A stretch of DNA of 51,257 nucleotides, from the NCBI RefSeq assembly GCF_021033825.1, contig NZ_JAIFXZ010000022.1, forward strand, positions 1 through 51,257, given 5' to 3'. The notes beneath the pieces were generated by a model. That model was not told the DNA's origin and made no database searches. It saw only the letters and a program-made list of their open reading frames with translations. Each line of letters begins with the position of its first letter. Within the stretch, counting starts at the first letter, position 1. Position numbers and translations under genes: made by a program. Positions 28,882 to 37,504 of this stretch are shown piece by piece. The DNA is from Dietzia aurantiaca (lineage in GTDB: Bacteria > Actinomycetota > Actinomycetes > Mycobacteriales > Mycobacteriaceae).

Positions 28882-28932
28882 CCGTTGCCTATCCGTTACC
28901 TTGGACGACGTCTTAATCACGAAACGGTTACG
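28882..28932. promoter_or_regulatory. GTTAC direct repeats, possible MtrA-type site, upstream of the M23 peptidase
   Basis: CCGTTGCC (28882-28889) and CCGTTACC (28893-28900) are direct repeats one helical turn apart. A third GTTACG lies at 28927-28932, three turns further on. MtrA of the MtrAB two-component system binds GTAAC-like direct repeats and controls M23 and NlpC/P60 cell-wall peptidases in corynebacteria. This assignment is inference. Confidence 0.35.
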
Positions 28933-28975
28933 GCGCGAAAACAGTCACGGCACGGCCTGAAGGGAATCAACAACG

Positions 28976-29833
28976 GTGAACGAGTCGCAACACGGAAAGC
29001 AAGCGACTCCTGTCGTCATTTCACCCGCAGGGTCCCGCCGTCCCGGCCGCCACCGTGTGCCTGCTCCCCCGACCGCACTGCGCGGTCGGGCCGCCGTTCT
29101 CGCCGTCGCCGCAGGTGCCGCGGTCTCGGCCGCCTCCGCCGGCTCGGCGATGACCACCACCAACACGCACGCCACCGAGGCCGGGGACATCGCCCTCCTG
29201 GCCAACGGAGAGCAGGCGCCTGCGACGTCGAGCTCCTCCGCTCCGTCGTCCGCCGCCACGCCGACCCCGTCGGCCCCCGCACCCGTGGTCGTCCCCGCCT
29301 CCGCGTCCACCGGCGGCACGGACAACATCCAGTCGGCCATGCTCTTCGCGGGCACCGAGATCAACGCCCAGCGCGAGATCGACGAGGAGATGGCCCGCCG
29401 CCCCAAGGTCGTCCTCCCGACCGTCGGCACCTTCACCTCGCCGTTCGCGATGCGCTGGGGCACTCACCACGGGGGCATCGACATCGCCAATTCCCCGGGC
29501 ACCTCGATCGTGGCGGCCACTGACGGCGTCGTGATCGAATCCGGCCCGGCCCAGGGTTACGGCAACTGGATCCGGATCAAGGCCGACGACGGCACCATCA
29601 CCACCTACGGACACATGCAGACTCTCGACGTCGCCAAGGGCGAGCGCGTGATGGCTGGCCAAAAGATCGCCGGGATGGGCTCGCTCGGCTTCTCCACCGG
29701 TTCGCACCTGCACTTCGAGGTCGAGATCGACGGGCAGAAGGTCGACCCCGTGCCTTGGCTTCTCCAGCACGGTCTCGACGTCATGGGCGGCGCCAGCTCC
29801 GAGATGTCACTCGGCTCACTGGGCGGCAACTGA
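28976..29833 (+). CDS. Secreted M23-family peptidoglycan endopeptidase
   Basis: A 285-residue LytM/M23 metallopeptidase. After a basic N-terminus comes a hydrophobic stretch (AAVLAVAAGAAVSAASAGSA, about 38-58) that serves as signal peptide or anchor. A Ser/Pro/Ala linker (about 78-110) and the catalytic domain (about 145-260) follow. Zinc ligands are visible in HHGGIDIA (His, Asp) and SHLHFEVE (His). It should cut peptide cross-links of the cell wall. The GTG at 28976 is preceded at a distance by AAGGG. M. tuberculosis has an M23 peptidase (Rv0950c) at the same place next to sucC and uvrD1. A strong terminator follows. Confidence 0.9.
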   Translation: MNESQHGKQATPVVISPAGSRRPGRHRVPAPPTALRGRAAVLAVAAGAAVSAASAGSAMTTTNTHATEAGDIALLANGEQAPATSSSSAPSSAATPTPSAPAPVVVPASASTGGTDNIQSAMLFAGTEINAQREIDEEMARRPKVVLPTVGTFTSPFAMRWGTHHGGIDIANSPGTSIVAATDGVVIESGPAQGYGNWIRIKADDGTITTYGHMQTLDVAKGERVMAGQKIAGMGSLGFSTGSHLHFEVEIDGQKVDPVPWLLQHGLDVMGGASSEMSLGSLGGN

Positions 29834-29861
29834 GCAGGCCACCCACACGAGCTCGCACAGG

Positions 29862-29899
29862 CGCGGGGCCGACCTTCCTGGTCGGCCCCGCGTTCTTCT
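29862..29899. terminator. Terminator between convergent M23 peptidase and pcrA genes
   Basis: Perfect 13-bp arms CGCGGGGCCGACC and GGTCGGCCCCGCG (29862-29892) with a TTCCT loop are followed by TTCTTCT on the plus strand. It is a classic intrinsic terminator, placed to serve both genes. Confidence 0.85.
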
Positions 29900-32390
29900 A
29901 GAGCTTCTGCATCGGAACGCCACCGATGAGCATCAGCCTTACCTTGCCGGACGCCCCGAAGTCGATCGTCGCCGTGGCCCGCGGGCCGCTCCCGTCGCAC
30001 GAGAGGACCTTGCCGAGCCCGTATTTGTCGTGCGTCACCCGGTCACCCGGCGCGAGTTCAAGAGCAGGAGCCGAGGCGCGGGCCCGCGGAATACCGGATG
30101 CCCGCTCAGCGGACCGGCCGCTCCGACTTCCGCCGGAGCCGTAGCCGCCTGAGCCGTAGCCACCCGAGCCGTAGCCGCCGGAACCGGAACCGCTGCCGAA
30201 GCGACGCCGGGACACCGACGAGTCGTCATCGCCGAAGCCGGTACCGCCGGCGGGCTCCTCGCGTTGCCACTCGATCGCCTCGGAGGGAATCTCCTCGAGG
30301 AAGCGCGACCCCGGATTGGTCATGGGCTGCCCCCACGACGAGCGCATCATGGCGCGGGACAGGTACAGCTTCTTGCGCGCGCGGGTGATCCCCACGTAGG
30401 CCAGCCGCCGCTCCTCCGACAGCTCCGCCGGGTCGCCGAGCGCCCGCATGTGCGGGAACAGCCCGTCCTCCATGCCGATGAGGAACACCACCGGGAACTC
30501 GAGCCCCTTGGCCGTATGGAGCGTCATCAGCGTGACCTGACCTTGCTCGTCGTCGGGGATCTCGTCGGCATCGGCCACCAACGACACCCGCTCGAGGAAC
30601 GCCGCCAATGAACCGGGCGGGGCGAGCCCCTCGTCCAGCTCGGCGCCGACATCCGCGCCGGCGTCGGGACCGAAACCCTGCTCCCGCGCCGACAACTGCA
30701 ACGCGGCCTCGGACGAGAACTCGCGGCCCACGCCCACCAGCTCGTTGAGGTTGTCCAGACGCGCGGCGTCCTGCGGGTCGTTGGAGGCCTCCAGCTCCGA
30801 CCGGTAGCCGGTCTTCGCGAGGACCGTCTCGACGAGCTCGCCCACATCCGGGACCGAACCCTCTCCACCTGCGTGATCCTCACCATCCAGTCGGCCACGC
30901 AGCTCGTCGATCAGCGCGACGAAGCCGGCGATCGCCTTGACCGACCGCGTGGGCAGCAGCGACACCCTGCCCTCGGCCGCATCGCGCAGCGCCTCACCGA
31001 AGCCGATCCCCCGCTGCTCGGCGTGGACCACCACACAGGCCTCCGCACGGTCGCCGATTCCGCGGCGCGGGGTGTTGAGGATTCGCCGCAGCGCCACCGC
31101 ATCGTCGGGGTTCGAGATCACCTTGAGGTAGGCGACGATGTCACGCACCTCCTTGCGCTCGTAGAACCGGGTGCCGCCCACGACCTTGTAGGGCAGCCCC
31201 AGCCGTACGAACACATCCTCGATGACGCGCGAGGAGTTGTTGGTCCGGTAGAACACGGCCATGTCGGAGTACGAGGCGACGCCCGAATCCACCATCCGGT
31301 CGATCTCCCCGGCGATGAACCGGGCCTCGTCGTGCTCGTTGTCCGCGACGTAGCCCACCAGCAGATCGCCCGTACCCTCATCGGTCCACAGGTTCTTCTC
31401 GCGGCGGCCCGGGTTACGCGAGATCACCGCGTTGGCGGCCGACAGGATGGTCTGTGTGGACCGGTAATTCTGCTCCAACAGGATCGACCGCGCATCCGGA
31501 TAGTCGTGCTCGAAATCCTCGATGTTCCGGATGGTCGCCCCGCGGAACGCGTAGATCGACTGGTCCGCATCACCCACGACACAGAGCTCCGCCGGGGGGA
31601 CGCCCACCTCGTCCGCCTCATCCCCCGCCACTCCACCCACGAGGGTGCGCACCAGGACGTACTGCGCGTGGTTGGTGTCCTGGTACTCGTCCACCATGAC
31701 GTGCCGGAACCGCCGCCGATAGTACGCGGCCACCTCCGGGTGCGCGCGGAGCAGGGCGACGGTCTCACCGATCAGGTCGTCGAAATCGAACGCGTTGGCC
31801 GACTGCAGTCGCGCCTGGTACTCGGTATAGACCGCCGCCACCGTCTGGCCGGTGCGGTCCGAGTCCTCGAGCGCACGGTCCATGGCCTCGGACGGATCGC
31901 GCAGCTCGTTCTTGTGGCCCGAGATGACCGACGCCAGCATCCGCGGCGTGAACTTCTTGACCTCGAGCTGCTGCTCCTTGGCGATCATTCCCAGCAGGCG
32001 GCGCGAATCATCCGAGTCGTAGATCGTGAAGTTGGAGTTGCGGGTACCCAGCAGCGCCGACTGGGCACGCAGGATCCGCACACAGATCGAGTGGAAGGTC
32101 GCCACCCACATGCGCTCCGCATGCGGACCGACCAGCGCGGAGACCCGCTCCCGCATCTCGGCTGCGGCCTTGTTGGTGAACGTGATCGCGAGGATCTGGC
32201 CGGGGTGCGCACCGCCCTCCGCGAGGAGATACGCGATGCGCCGGGTGAGCACACTGGTCTTGCCCGATCCGGCACCGGCCACGATCAACAGCGGGCCGCC
32301 GCGGTGGGTCACCGCGGCGGCCTGCGGCGGATTGAGGCCGGCCAGGAGGGTCGAGGTGTGCGGGGCGGGAGCAGGTGCGGTGTCGGTCAT
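29898..32390 (-). CDS. pcrA: ATP-dependent DNA helicase UvrD1/PcrA
   Basis: An 830-residue SF1A 3'-5' helicase for repair and replication restart. Motifs: NPPQAAAV (Q motif), AGAGSGKT (Walker A), ITFTNKAAAEM, DEYQDTN (Walker B), GDADQSIYAFRGA (III), QNYRS (IV) and LMTLHTAKGLEFPVVF (V), then VGITRARKKLYL (VI). The C-terminal end has a glycine-rich linker with GGYGS repeats and then a Tudor-like module (PGDRVTHDKYGLGKVLS), which in mycobacterial UvrD1 and related PcrA proteins contacts RNA polymerase or Ku. A TAGATT -10 lies nine bases upstream of the ATG, so the leader is very short. Confidence 0.95.
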   Translation of the reverse strand: MTDTAPAPAPHTSTLLAGLNPPQAAAVTHRGGPLLIVAGAGSGKTSVLTRRIAYLLAEGGAHPGQILAITFTNKAAAEMRERVSALVGPHAERMWVATFHSICVRILRAQSALLGTRNSNFTIYDSDDSRRLLGMIAKEQQLEVKKFTPRMLASVISGHKNELRDPSEAMDRALEDSDRTGQTVAAVYTEYQARLQSANAFDFDDLIGETVALLRAHPEVAAYYRRRFRHVMVDEYQDTNHAQYVLVRTLVGGVAGDEADEVGVPPAELCVVGDADQSIYAFRGATIRNIEDFEHDYPDARSILLEQNYRSTQTILSAANAVISRNPGRREKNLWTDEGTGDLLVGYVADNEHDEARFIAGEIDRMVDSGVASYSDMAVFYRTNNSSRVIEDVFVRLGLPYKVVGGTRFYERKEVRDIVAYLKVISNPDDAVALRRILNTPRRGIGDRAEACVVVHAEQRGIGFGEALRDAAEGRVSLLPTRSVKAIAGFVALIDELRGRLDGEDHAGGEGSVPDVGELVETVLAKTGYRSELEASNDPQDAARLDNLNELVGVGREFSSEAALQLSAREQGFGPDAGADVGAELDEGLAPPGSLAAFLERVSLVADADEIPDDEQGQVTLMTLHTAKGLEFPVVFLIGMEDGLFPHMRALGDPAELSEERRLAYVGITRARKKLYLSRAMMRSSWGQPMTNPGSRFLEEIPSEAIEWQREEPAGGTGFGDDDSSVSRRRFGSGSGSGGYGSGGYGSGGYGSGGSRSGRSAERASGIPRARASAPALELAPGDRVTHDKYGLGKVLSCDGSGPRATATIDFGASGKVRLMLIGGVPMQKL
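30136..30180 (-). repeat. Three 15-bp tandem repeats coding GGYGS in the pcrA linker
   Basis: Three near-identical 15-base units (gagccgtagccgcct and variants, plus strand) encode a repeated Gly-Gly-Tyr-Gly-Ser linker between the helicase core and the C-terminal module. Degenerate Gly-Ser copies flank them. The repeat number is likely to vary between strains. Confidence 0.85.
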
Positions 32391-32461
32391 CGTGGGTCCA
32401 ATCTACCCACCGGGTCCGACACCCGGTCCGCCCGACGGATCAGGCCCGGCTCAGCCGGCGT

Positions 32462-33886
32462 TCACCGTTGACCGGCCCCCATGAACTCCTCCACCTGCGC
32501 CGCCGTCGCGGTGAGCTTCGGGTCGTTGTCGAGGTAGTAGCGGGTCTCCCGCACGATGAGCCCCGACAGCACCAACAGTCCGATGAGGTTCGGGATCGCC
32601 ATGAGGCCGTTCATCACGTCGGCGAAGTTCCACACCACCTCGAGCTCGGTGACCGCACCGATGAACACCACGCAGGTGAAGACCAGGCGATACGGGACCA
32701 CGCCCCGCGCACCGACCAACCGCTCCATGCACCGCTCGCCGTAGTACGACCAGCCGAGGATGGTGGAGAAGGCGAAGAACGCGATGGACACCGCCACCAA
32801 CTTGTCGCCCTCCGGCATCGCCTGGGAGAAGGCGTCGGCGGTCATGGTGCCGGCGCGATCCCCACCCTGCCGCCACGTTCCCGAGGTGACCAACACGAGG
32901 CCGGTGAAGGTGACGACGATGATCGTGTCGATGAACGTCTGCGTCATCGACACCAGTCCCTGCCTGGTGGGGTGGGAGGTCTTGGCCGCGGCGGCCGCGA
33001 TCGCCGCCGAGCCCATGCCGGACTCGTTGGAGAAGATGCCGCGGGCGACACCCATCTGGATGGCGTACAGGATCGCCGAGCCGGCGAAGCCGCCGACGGC
33101 GGAGGTGCCGGTGAAGGCGTCGGAGAAGATCTGCCCGAAGGCGCCGGGGATCTGTTCGGCATTGACGACCAGCACGATCAGGCCGCCGACGATGTACAGC
33201 ACGATCATCAGCGGCACGAACCCGGCGGTGACCCGGCCGATCGACTTGATACCCCCGAGCAGGACCGCACCGGTGAGGACGAACAGGATGATGCCGGTGG
33301 TCACGTGCGGGACCCCGAACGAGTTCTCCATCTGCGTGGCCACGGCGTTGCCCTGCGTCATGTTGCCGATGCCGAAACTGGCCAGCACCGCGAACACCGC
33401 GAACACGATCGACATGACGAGCCCGATCCGGCCGCCGGTCCGTCCGAAGACCTCCGTGAATCCCCGGTGCAGGTAGTACTGCGGGCCGCCGGACTGCTCG
33501 CCGCGCGCGTCGGTGACGCGGTAGCGCACGCCGAGGAACGCCTCGGAGTACTTGGAGGCCATGCCCAGCAGGGCGGTCACCCACATCCAGAACAGCGCGC
33601 CCGGCCCGCCGAGCGCGATGGCCGTGGCCACGCCCACGATGTTGCCCACGCCCACCGTCGCGGCGAGCGCGGTGGTCAGCGCCTGGTACTGGGAGATGTC
33701 GCCGGCACCGCCGTCGTCCTTGCGTTTGATCAGGCCCAGCCGAAGCGCGGGTCCGAGCTCGCGGAACTGCAGCATCCGCAACCTGATCGTGAGGAACAGG
33801 CCCGTGCCGAGCAACAGCGGGATGAGGACGAAGGGGCCCCAGATCACCGATCCGATGTCGGCGAGGAGCGTACTGAAATTTTCCAC
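32462..33886 (-). CDS. Sodium:alanine/glycine symporter (AGCS family)
   Basis: A 474-residue membrane protein with about 11 helices and the AGCS signatures ALTTALAATVGVGNIVGVATA, GGPGALFWMWV and ARGIFSNESGMGSAAIA. It takes up alanine or glycine with Na+. The GTG at 33886 lies six bases downstream of a TACTGT -10 element with no ribosome site, which indicates a leaderless mRNA. It sits between pcrA and chorismate mutase, which are direct neighbours in M. tuberculosis, so it looks like an insertion into an otherwise conserved block. It ends 71 bp upstream of pcrA. Confidence 0.9.
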   Translation of the reverse strand: MENFSTLLADIGSVIWGPFVLIPLLLGTGLFLTIRLRMLQFRELGPALRLGLIKRKDDGGAGDISQYQALTTALAATVGVGNIVGVATAIALGGPGALFWMWVTALLGMASKYSEAFLGVRYRVTDARGEQSGGPQYYLHRGFTEVFGRTGGRIGLVMSIVFAVFAVLASFGIGNMTQGNAVATQMENSFGVPHVTTGIILFVLTGAVLLGGIKSIGRVTAGFVPLMIVLYIVGGLIVLVVNAEQIPGAFGQIFSDAFTGTSAVGGFAGSAILYAIQMGVARGIFSNESGMGSAAIAAAAAKTSHPTRQGLVSMTQTFIDTIIVVTFTGLVLVTSGTWRQGGDRAGTMTADAFSQAMPEGDKLVAVSIAFFAFSTILGWSYYGERCMERLVGARGVVPYRLVFTCVVFIGAVTELEVVWNFADVMNGLMAIPNLIGLLVLSGLIVRETRYYLDNDPKLTATAAQVEEFMGAGQR

Positions 33887-33892
33887 GGGGGA

Positions 33893-33898
33893 ACAGTA
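33893..33898 (-). promoter_or_regulatory. -10 element of a probable leaderless promoter (AGCS symporter)
   Basis: TACTGT on the minus strand ends six bases before the GTG start and no Shine-Dalgarno sequence is present. It fits the actinobacterial TANNNT -10 of leaderless transcripts. Confidence 0.5.
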
Positions 33899-33930
33899 GA
33901 CGCCCGCGCACCGGTTCCGGGGCGCAGTGG

Positions 33931-33936
33931 GATAAT
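33931..33936 (+). promoter_or_regulatory. -10 element of a probable leaderless promoter (chorismate mutase)
   Basis: GATAAT ends seven bases before the ATG at 33944, and the intervening TCCTCCC is not a ribosome site. Transcription would start at or next to the start codon. Confidence 0.5.
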
Positions 33937-33943
33937 TCCTCCC

Positions 33944-34225
33944 ATGAGCACCGACCCCGCCGGGACCGACGATCCCCTGTCCGAGGCCGAGATCCAGGAG
34001 CTACGCCTGGAGATCGATCGCCTCGACGCCCTGATCCTCGACTCGATCCAGCGCCGCAGCGAGATCTCCAGGCGCATCGGCCGCACCCGGATGCAGTCGG
34101 GCGGCACCAAGCTCGTCCACACGCGCGAACTCAAGGTCTACCAGCGCTTCTCTGCTCTCGGCCAGGAGGGTCAGACTCTCGCGGGGATGCTGCTGCGGCT
34201 GGGCCGCGGCCGGCTCGGCCAGTAG
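33944..34225 (+). CDS. Chorismate mutase, AroQ-delta type
   Basis: A 93-residue intracellular chorismate mutase that converts chorismate to prephenate for Phe and Tyr synthesis. It has the helical AroQ pattern: [20 protein letters not shown] with the N-terminal active-site Arg region, then [20 protein letters not shown] containing the second Arg/Lys set. It ends with the short C-terminal helix typical of the actinobacterial subclass, which needs a DAHP synthase partner for full activity. Its homologue Rv0948c also neighbours uvrD1 and pgi. It diverges from the AGCS symporter with only 57 bp between the starts. Confidence 0.9.
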   Translation: MSTDPAGTDDPLSEAEIQELRLEIDRLDALILDSIQRRSEISRRIGRTRMQSGGTKLVHTRELKVYQRFSALGQEGQTLAGMLLRLGRGRLGQ

Positions 34226-34259
34226 CCGGCGCCGGCCCGCGGAACGGCCCGGCCCTCGA

Positions 34260-34952
34260 TCAGGCCGGCCCGCGCCGCCCGGCCGTCGAGGCGAACCCGA
34301 GCCACGTGTGGTGGTTGCCCGCCCAGCACCAGCCGACTTTGGGCGCGCCCTTGTTCTCCCGCCCGTCGCGCCCGGTCCCGCCGCTGATCCACAGCGCGGG
34401 GGTCCGCGAGTCGAGGCCTCCGGCGGCCTTGCGCTTGCGGGAGCCGATGCACATGAAGCACGCGCCGGGCTCGAGTGTCCCGGGTTGCTGGAGCAGCCAG
34501 CTGACGCCCTCGGAGATGGTCAACGGCGTGCGGCCGCGCGCGGTCAGTTCGGGATGCGCGTCAGCCGGGGTCCACCCGAGCATGTCGTCGCCTCGGGTCA
34601 CGTCGTCGACGAGGTAGAGCGGGGCGTCGGGCAGGGCGATGTCGTCCGTGGGGGTGAAGTCCGCCAGGTCCGACATGTCGACGACGACGAAGCCCGCCTT
34701 CCCCTCACGGCGCATGAGTTCGGCGAGCCGGGCGGTCGGAACGAGCGACGGATGGACGGCCAGCACCGTCCGCGCCGCCCGGCCGTCCTGATCGGACCGG
34801 TCGCCGGCGTCGAGCAGTCCCGCCGCGTGGGCCCGCAGTTGATCGTCGGAGAGCCCGGCCAGCGTCGGGACGCCCAACTCGATGAGTCTCTCGGTCTGGC
34901 CGGTGATCGTGAGAGGGGACGGGGAGACGGCGGGATGAACTATGGGGGGCAC
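34260..34952 (-). CDS. DUF5701 family protein
   Basis: A 230-residue soluble protein recognised by [72 protein letters not shown] and the C-terminal [18 protein letters not shown]. These conserved blocks define an actinobacterial family of unknown function. The GTG at 34952 gives MPPIVHP; no clear ribosome site is seen. It converges on the chorismate mutase gene and diverges from pgi. Function cannot be assigned. Confidence 0.75.
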   Translation of the reverse strand: MPPIVHPAVSPSPLTITGQTERLIELGVPTLAGLSDDQLRAHAAGLLDAGDRSDQDGRAARTVLAVHPSLVPTARLAELMRREGKAGFVVVDMSDLADFTPTDDIALPDAPLYLVDDVTRGDDMLGWTPADAHPELTARGRTPLTISEGVSWLLQQPGTLEPGACFMCIGSRKRKAAGGLDSRTPALWISGGTGRDGRENKGAPKVGWCWAGNHHTWLGFASTAGRRGPA

Positions 34953-34990
34953 GTCTGTGGAACGAGCGGTACGAGGGTGGTATTCCCGAC

Positions 34991-34996
34991 TAGCCT
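34991..34996 (+). promoter_or_regulatory. -10 element of a probable leaderless promoter (pgi)
   Basis: TAGCCT lies exactly seven bases before the pgi ATG, with no ribosome site in between. This is the leaderless arrangement also seen at thyA and cysQ. Confidence 0.55.
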
Positions 34997-35003
34997 CAGA
35001 CGT

Positions 35004-36662
35004 ATGACGGACATCAGCACGACCGATCAGTGGACAGCTGTAGAGGAACTCGTCGCCTCCATCGGTGAGGTGTCACTGCGGGAGCTGTTCGCCGAGGATC
35101 CGGAGCGTGGTCGCCGGCTGTCGATCACTGCGGGTGACCTGCACATCGATCTGTCCAAGAACCTGGTCACCGACGAGATCCTCACCGCCCTGACGGAGTT
35201 GGCCGACGTCGCCCGGTTGCCGGCGCAGCGAGCCGCGATGTTCCGGGGGGACCACATCAACACGACCGAGGACAGGGCGGTCCTGCATACCGCGCTCCGG
35301 CTCCCGGCCGGGGCCGACCTCGTCGTCGACGGCCGGGACGTGGTCTCGGACGTCCACGCGGTCCTCGACCGCATGGCCGCCTTCGCCGGTCGCGTGCGCT
35401 CCGGCGACTGGCGCGGCCACACCGGCCAGCGCATCGACACGGTCATCAACATCGGCATCGGCGGCTCCGACCTGGGCCCGGTGATGGTCGACAAGGCCCT
35501 GCGGCACCTCCAGACCGACGGCATCCGTGCCCACTACGTCTCGAACGTCGACCCGGCCGACCTGTCGGCGACCCTCGCCGTGGTGGACCCCGCCACCACC
35601 CTGGTCGTGGTGGCCTCCAAGACCTTCACCACCCAGGAGACCATGGCCAACGCGCACGCCGCGCGGCGGCACTTCGTCGAGGCGCTGGGGTCGGAGGACG
35701 CGATCGCCTCGCACTTCGTCGCCGTCTCGACCGCCGCCGACGAGGTCGCGGCGTTCGGGATCGACGCGGGCCACATGTTCGAGTTCTGGGACTGGGTCGG
35801 CGGACGATACTCGGTATCGTCAGCGATCGGGCTGTCGGTGATGCTCACGGCGGGGGCGCCGGCGTTCATCGAGCTCCTCGAGGGTTTCCACACCATGGAC
35901 CTGCATTTCGCCACCGAGGCGCCCGAGCACAACGCGCCGGTCCTCATGGCCCTGCTCGGTATCTGGTACACGTGCTTCCTCGGCGCGCAGTCCAAGGCCG
36001 TCATCCCCTACGTGCAGGACCTGGCGCGGTTCCCGGCGTACCTCCAGCAGCTCACCATGGAGTCGCTGGGCAAGTCCGTCCGGCTCGACGGCTCGGACGT
36101 GTCGTACCCGACCGGCGAGGTCTACTGGGGCGAGGCGGGCACCAACGGGCAGCACGCCTTCTTCCAGCTGCTGCACCAGGGGACCCAGCTCGTGCCCGTG
36201 GACTTCATCGGGGTCGCGATTCCGAGTGAGGATCTGGACGCCTATCCGTCCGGCAGGTCGGGACCGGTCTCGATGCATGACCTGCTGATGGCCAACATGT
36301 TCGCGCAGGCACGTGTCCTGGCCTTCGGCAAGACGGAAGAGGAGGCTCTCGCAGACGGCGTCGATCCCACGCTGGCACCGCACAAGGTCATGCCCGGCAA
36401 CCGGCCCAGCACCACGATCCTCGCGCCGTCGCTCTCCCCCGGCGTCGTGGGTCAGCTCATCGCCCTGTACGAGCACATGGTGTTCTCGCAGGCGGCGATC
36501 CTGGGCATCAACGCGTTCGACCAGTGGGGCGTCGAGCTCGGCAAGGAGCAGGCCGGGACGCTGCTGACGGCGTTGACCGCCGAATCACACCCGGACCCGG
36601 CATTCGACTCGTCCACGGACTCCCTGGTGGAGATCTATCGCGAGGCGCGCGGGCGACGCTAG
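35004..36662 (+). CDS. pgi: Glucose-6-phosphate isomerase
   Basis: A 552-residue enzyme interconverting glucose-6-P and fructose-6-P. Signatures: [61 protein letters not shown] (catalytic Glu/His) and a C-terminal [16 protein letters not shown] with the active-site Lys. The ATG at 35004 gives the family start [10 protein letters not shown]; the frame stays open far upstream but that sequence is antisense to the DUF5701 gene. Start selection is supported by the TAGCCT -10 seven bases upstream. Confidence 0.96.
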   Translation: MTDISTTDQWTAVEELVASIGEVSLRELFAEDPERGRRLSITAGDLHIDLSKNLVTDEILTALTELADVARLPAQRAAMFRGDHINTTEDRAVLHTALRLPAGADLVVDGRDVVSDVHAVLDRMAAFAGRVRSGDWRGHTGQRIDTVINIGIGGSDLGPVMVDKALRHLQTDGIRAHYVSNVDPADLSATLAVVDPATTLVVVASKTFTTQETMANAHAARRHFVEALGSEDAIASHFVAVSTAADEVAAFGIDAGHMFEFWDWVGGRYSVSSAIGLSVMLTAGAPAFIELLEGFHTMDLHFATEAPEHNAPVLMALLGIWYTCFLGAQSKAVIPYVQDLARFPAYLQQLTMESLGKSVRLDGSDVSYPTGEVYWGEAGTNGQHAFFQLLHQGTQLVPVDFIGVAIPSEDLDAYPSGRSGPVSMHDLLMANMFAQARVLAFGKTEEEALADGVDPTLAPHKVMPGNRPSTTILAPSLSPGVVGQLIALYEHMVFSQAAILGINAFDQWGVELGKEQAGTLLTALTAESHPDPAFDSSTDSLVEIYREARGRR

Positions 36663-36690
36663 GCCGGCGGCCCTCCTCGGCGGCGCCCAG

Positions 36691-36714
36691 CGCCCGGCGC
36701 CCGGCGCCGGGGGT
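36691..36714. terminator. Possible terminator between pgi and the SDR gene
   Basis: The convergent gap contains the palindrome CCCGGCGCCGGG (36700-36711) within a GC-rich repeat (CGCCCGG copies). It could form a hairpin serving both genes. The evidence is weak in such GC-rich DNA. Confidence 0.35.
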
Positions 36715-36748
36715 ACGCCGTTCTGACAGGCGGCGCGGCGCGGGCCGG

Positions 36749-37504
36749 TCAGACGAAGCGGCGGCTGATCTTCTCAGGAAGTGCTGTCAGCAGCGGGCCG
36801 AGTGCCTTCCACGGCTTGGCCGGCACGAGTGCGCGGACCGGCTCGGCGTCGATGGTCTCGACCAGAGCGTCCACCCCCTCGTCGAACTCGGTCATGAGAG
36901 CGGTCTTGACCGAACGGTTGATGTCGGTACGGATGTACCCGGGCAGGATGTCGGACACCGTGATGTGGCTTCCCGCGCTGTCGAGCTCGGCGTACAACCC
37001 CTGGGCGAGCGACGACACGAAGGCCTTGGACGCCCCGTAGGTGTTCTGCGCCTTGGGCATCCCCCGGAGGGCGCTCACCGACGAGATGAACACCAGGTGC
37101 CCCTCGCCGCGCTGCCGCAACAGCGCCGTGGCCGCCTCGGCCTGGTTGAGCGTGCCGACCACGTTGACCATGGCGGTCTCGCGGTTCGCGTGGGCCTTGC
37201 CCGTCCCGATGGACGCCCCTTTGCCCAGGCCGGCGTTGAGGACGAACCGGTCGATGCCACCCAACTCGTCGTCGAGCTCACCGAAGACCCGCTCGACGGC
37301 GTCGCCGCCGACCACGTCCAGCTCCCGCACCGCCACGCGGATCGCCGGATTCGCCGCGACCAACTCGGCACGCAGCTCCTCCAGACGGTCCAGGCGCCGA
37401 GCGCACAGAGCGAGGTTCTTGCCCCGGGCGGCCCATCGGCGGGCCATGCCCTCGCCGAGTCCGGAACTGGCTCCGGTGATCAGGATGGTGGTGCGATCGG
37501 TCAC
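36749..37504 (-). CDS. Short-chain dehydrogenase/reductase
   Basis: A 251-residue classical SDR. It has the NAD(P) motif TGASSGLGEG at the N-terminus, basic residues after beta-2 (CARRLDR, favouring NADP), NAG, catalytic SSVSA and YGASK. It would oxidise or reduce a hydroxyl/keto group; the substrate is unknown. The ATG overlaps the end of the nei gene by four bases (ATGA), indicating coupling. A homologous SDR (Rv0945) adjoins pgi in M. tuberculosis. Confidence 0.87.
   Translation of the reverse strand: MTDRTTILITGASSGLGEGMARRWAARGKNLALCARRLDRLEELRAELVAANPAIRVAVRELDVVGGDAVERVFGELDDELGGIDRFVLNAGLGKGASIGTGKAHANRETAMVNVVGTLNQAEAATALLRQRGEGHLVFISSVSALRGMPKAQNTYGASKAFVSSLAQGLYAELDSAGSHITVSDILPGYIRTDINRSVKTALMTEFDEGVDALVETIDAEPVRALVPAKPWKALGPLLTALPEKISRRFV

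Larger units (their letters stand above)
28630..28975. other. 346-bp non-coding divergent promoter region (sucC / M23 peptidase)
   Basis: This is the largest gene-free stretch in the window. It contains short GC palindromes (for example CACCCC/GGGGTG near 28720), a perfect palindrome at 28824-28847, GTTAC-type repeats at 28882-28932, and A/T-richer DNA just before the peptidase start. No small ORF with a ribosome site and no recognisable riboswitch fold was found. Confidence 0.6.

Noticed and set aside
28630-28975. c-di-AMP (ydaO-type) riboswitch before the M23 peptidase gene
   Set aside because: Such riboswitches precede cell-wall hydrolase genes in actinobacteria, but I could not find the conserved core segments or nested stems here.
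30136-30180. CRISPR-like repeat
   Set aside because: The units are 15 bp, contiguous, without spacers, and in frame inside pcrA.
34308-35003. Upstream extension of the pgi frame
   Set aside because: It is antisense to the DUF5701 gene, and a -10 element directly precedes the ATG at 35004.
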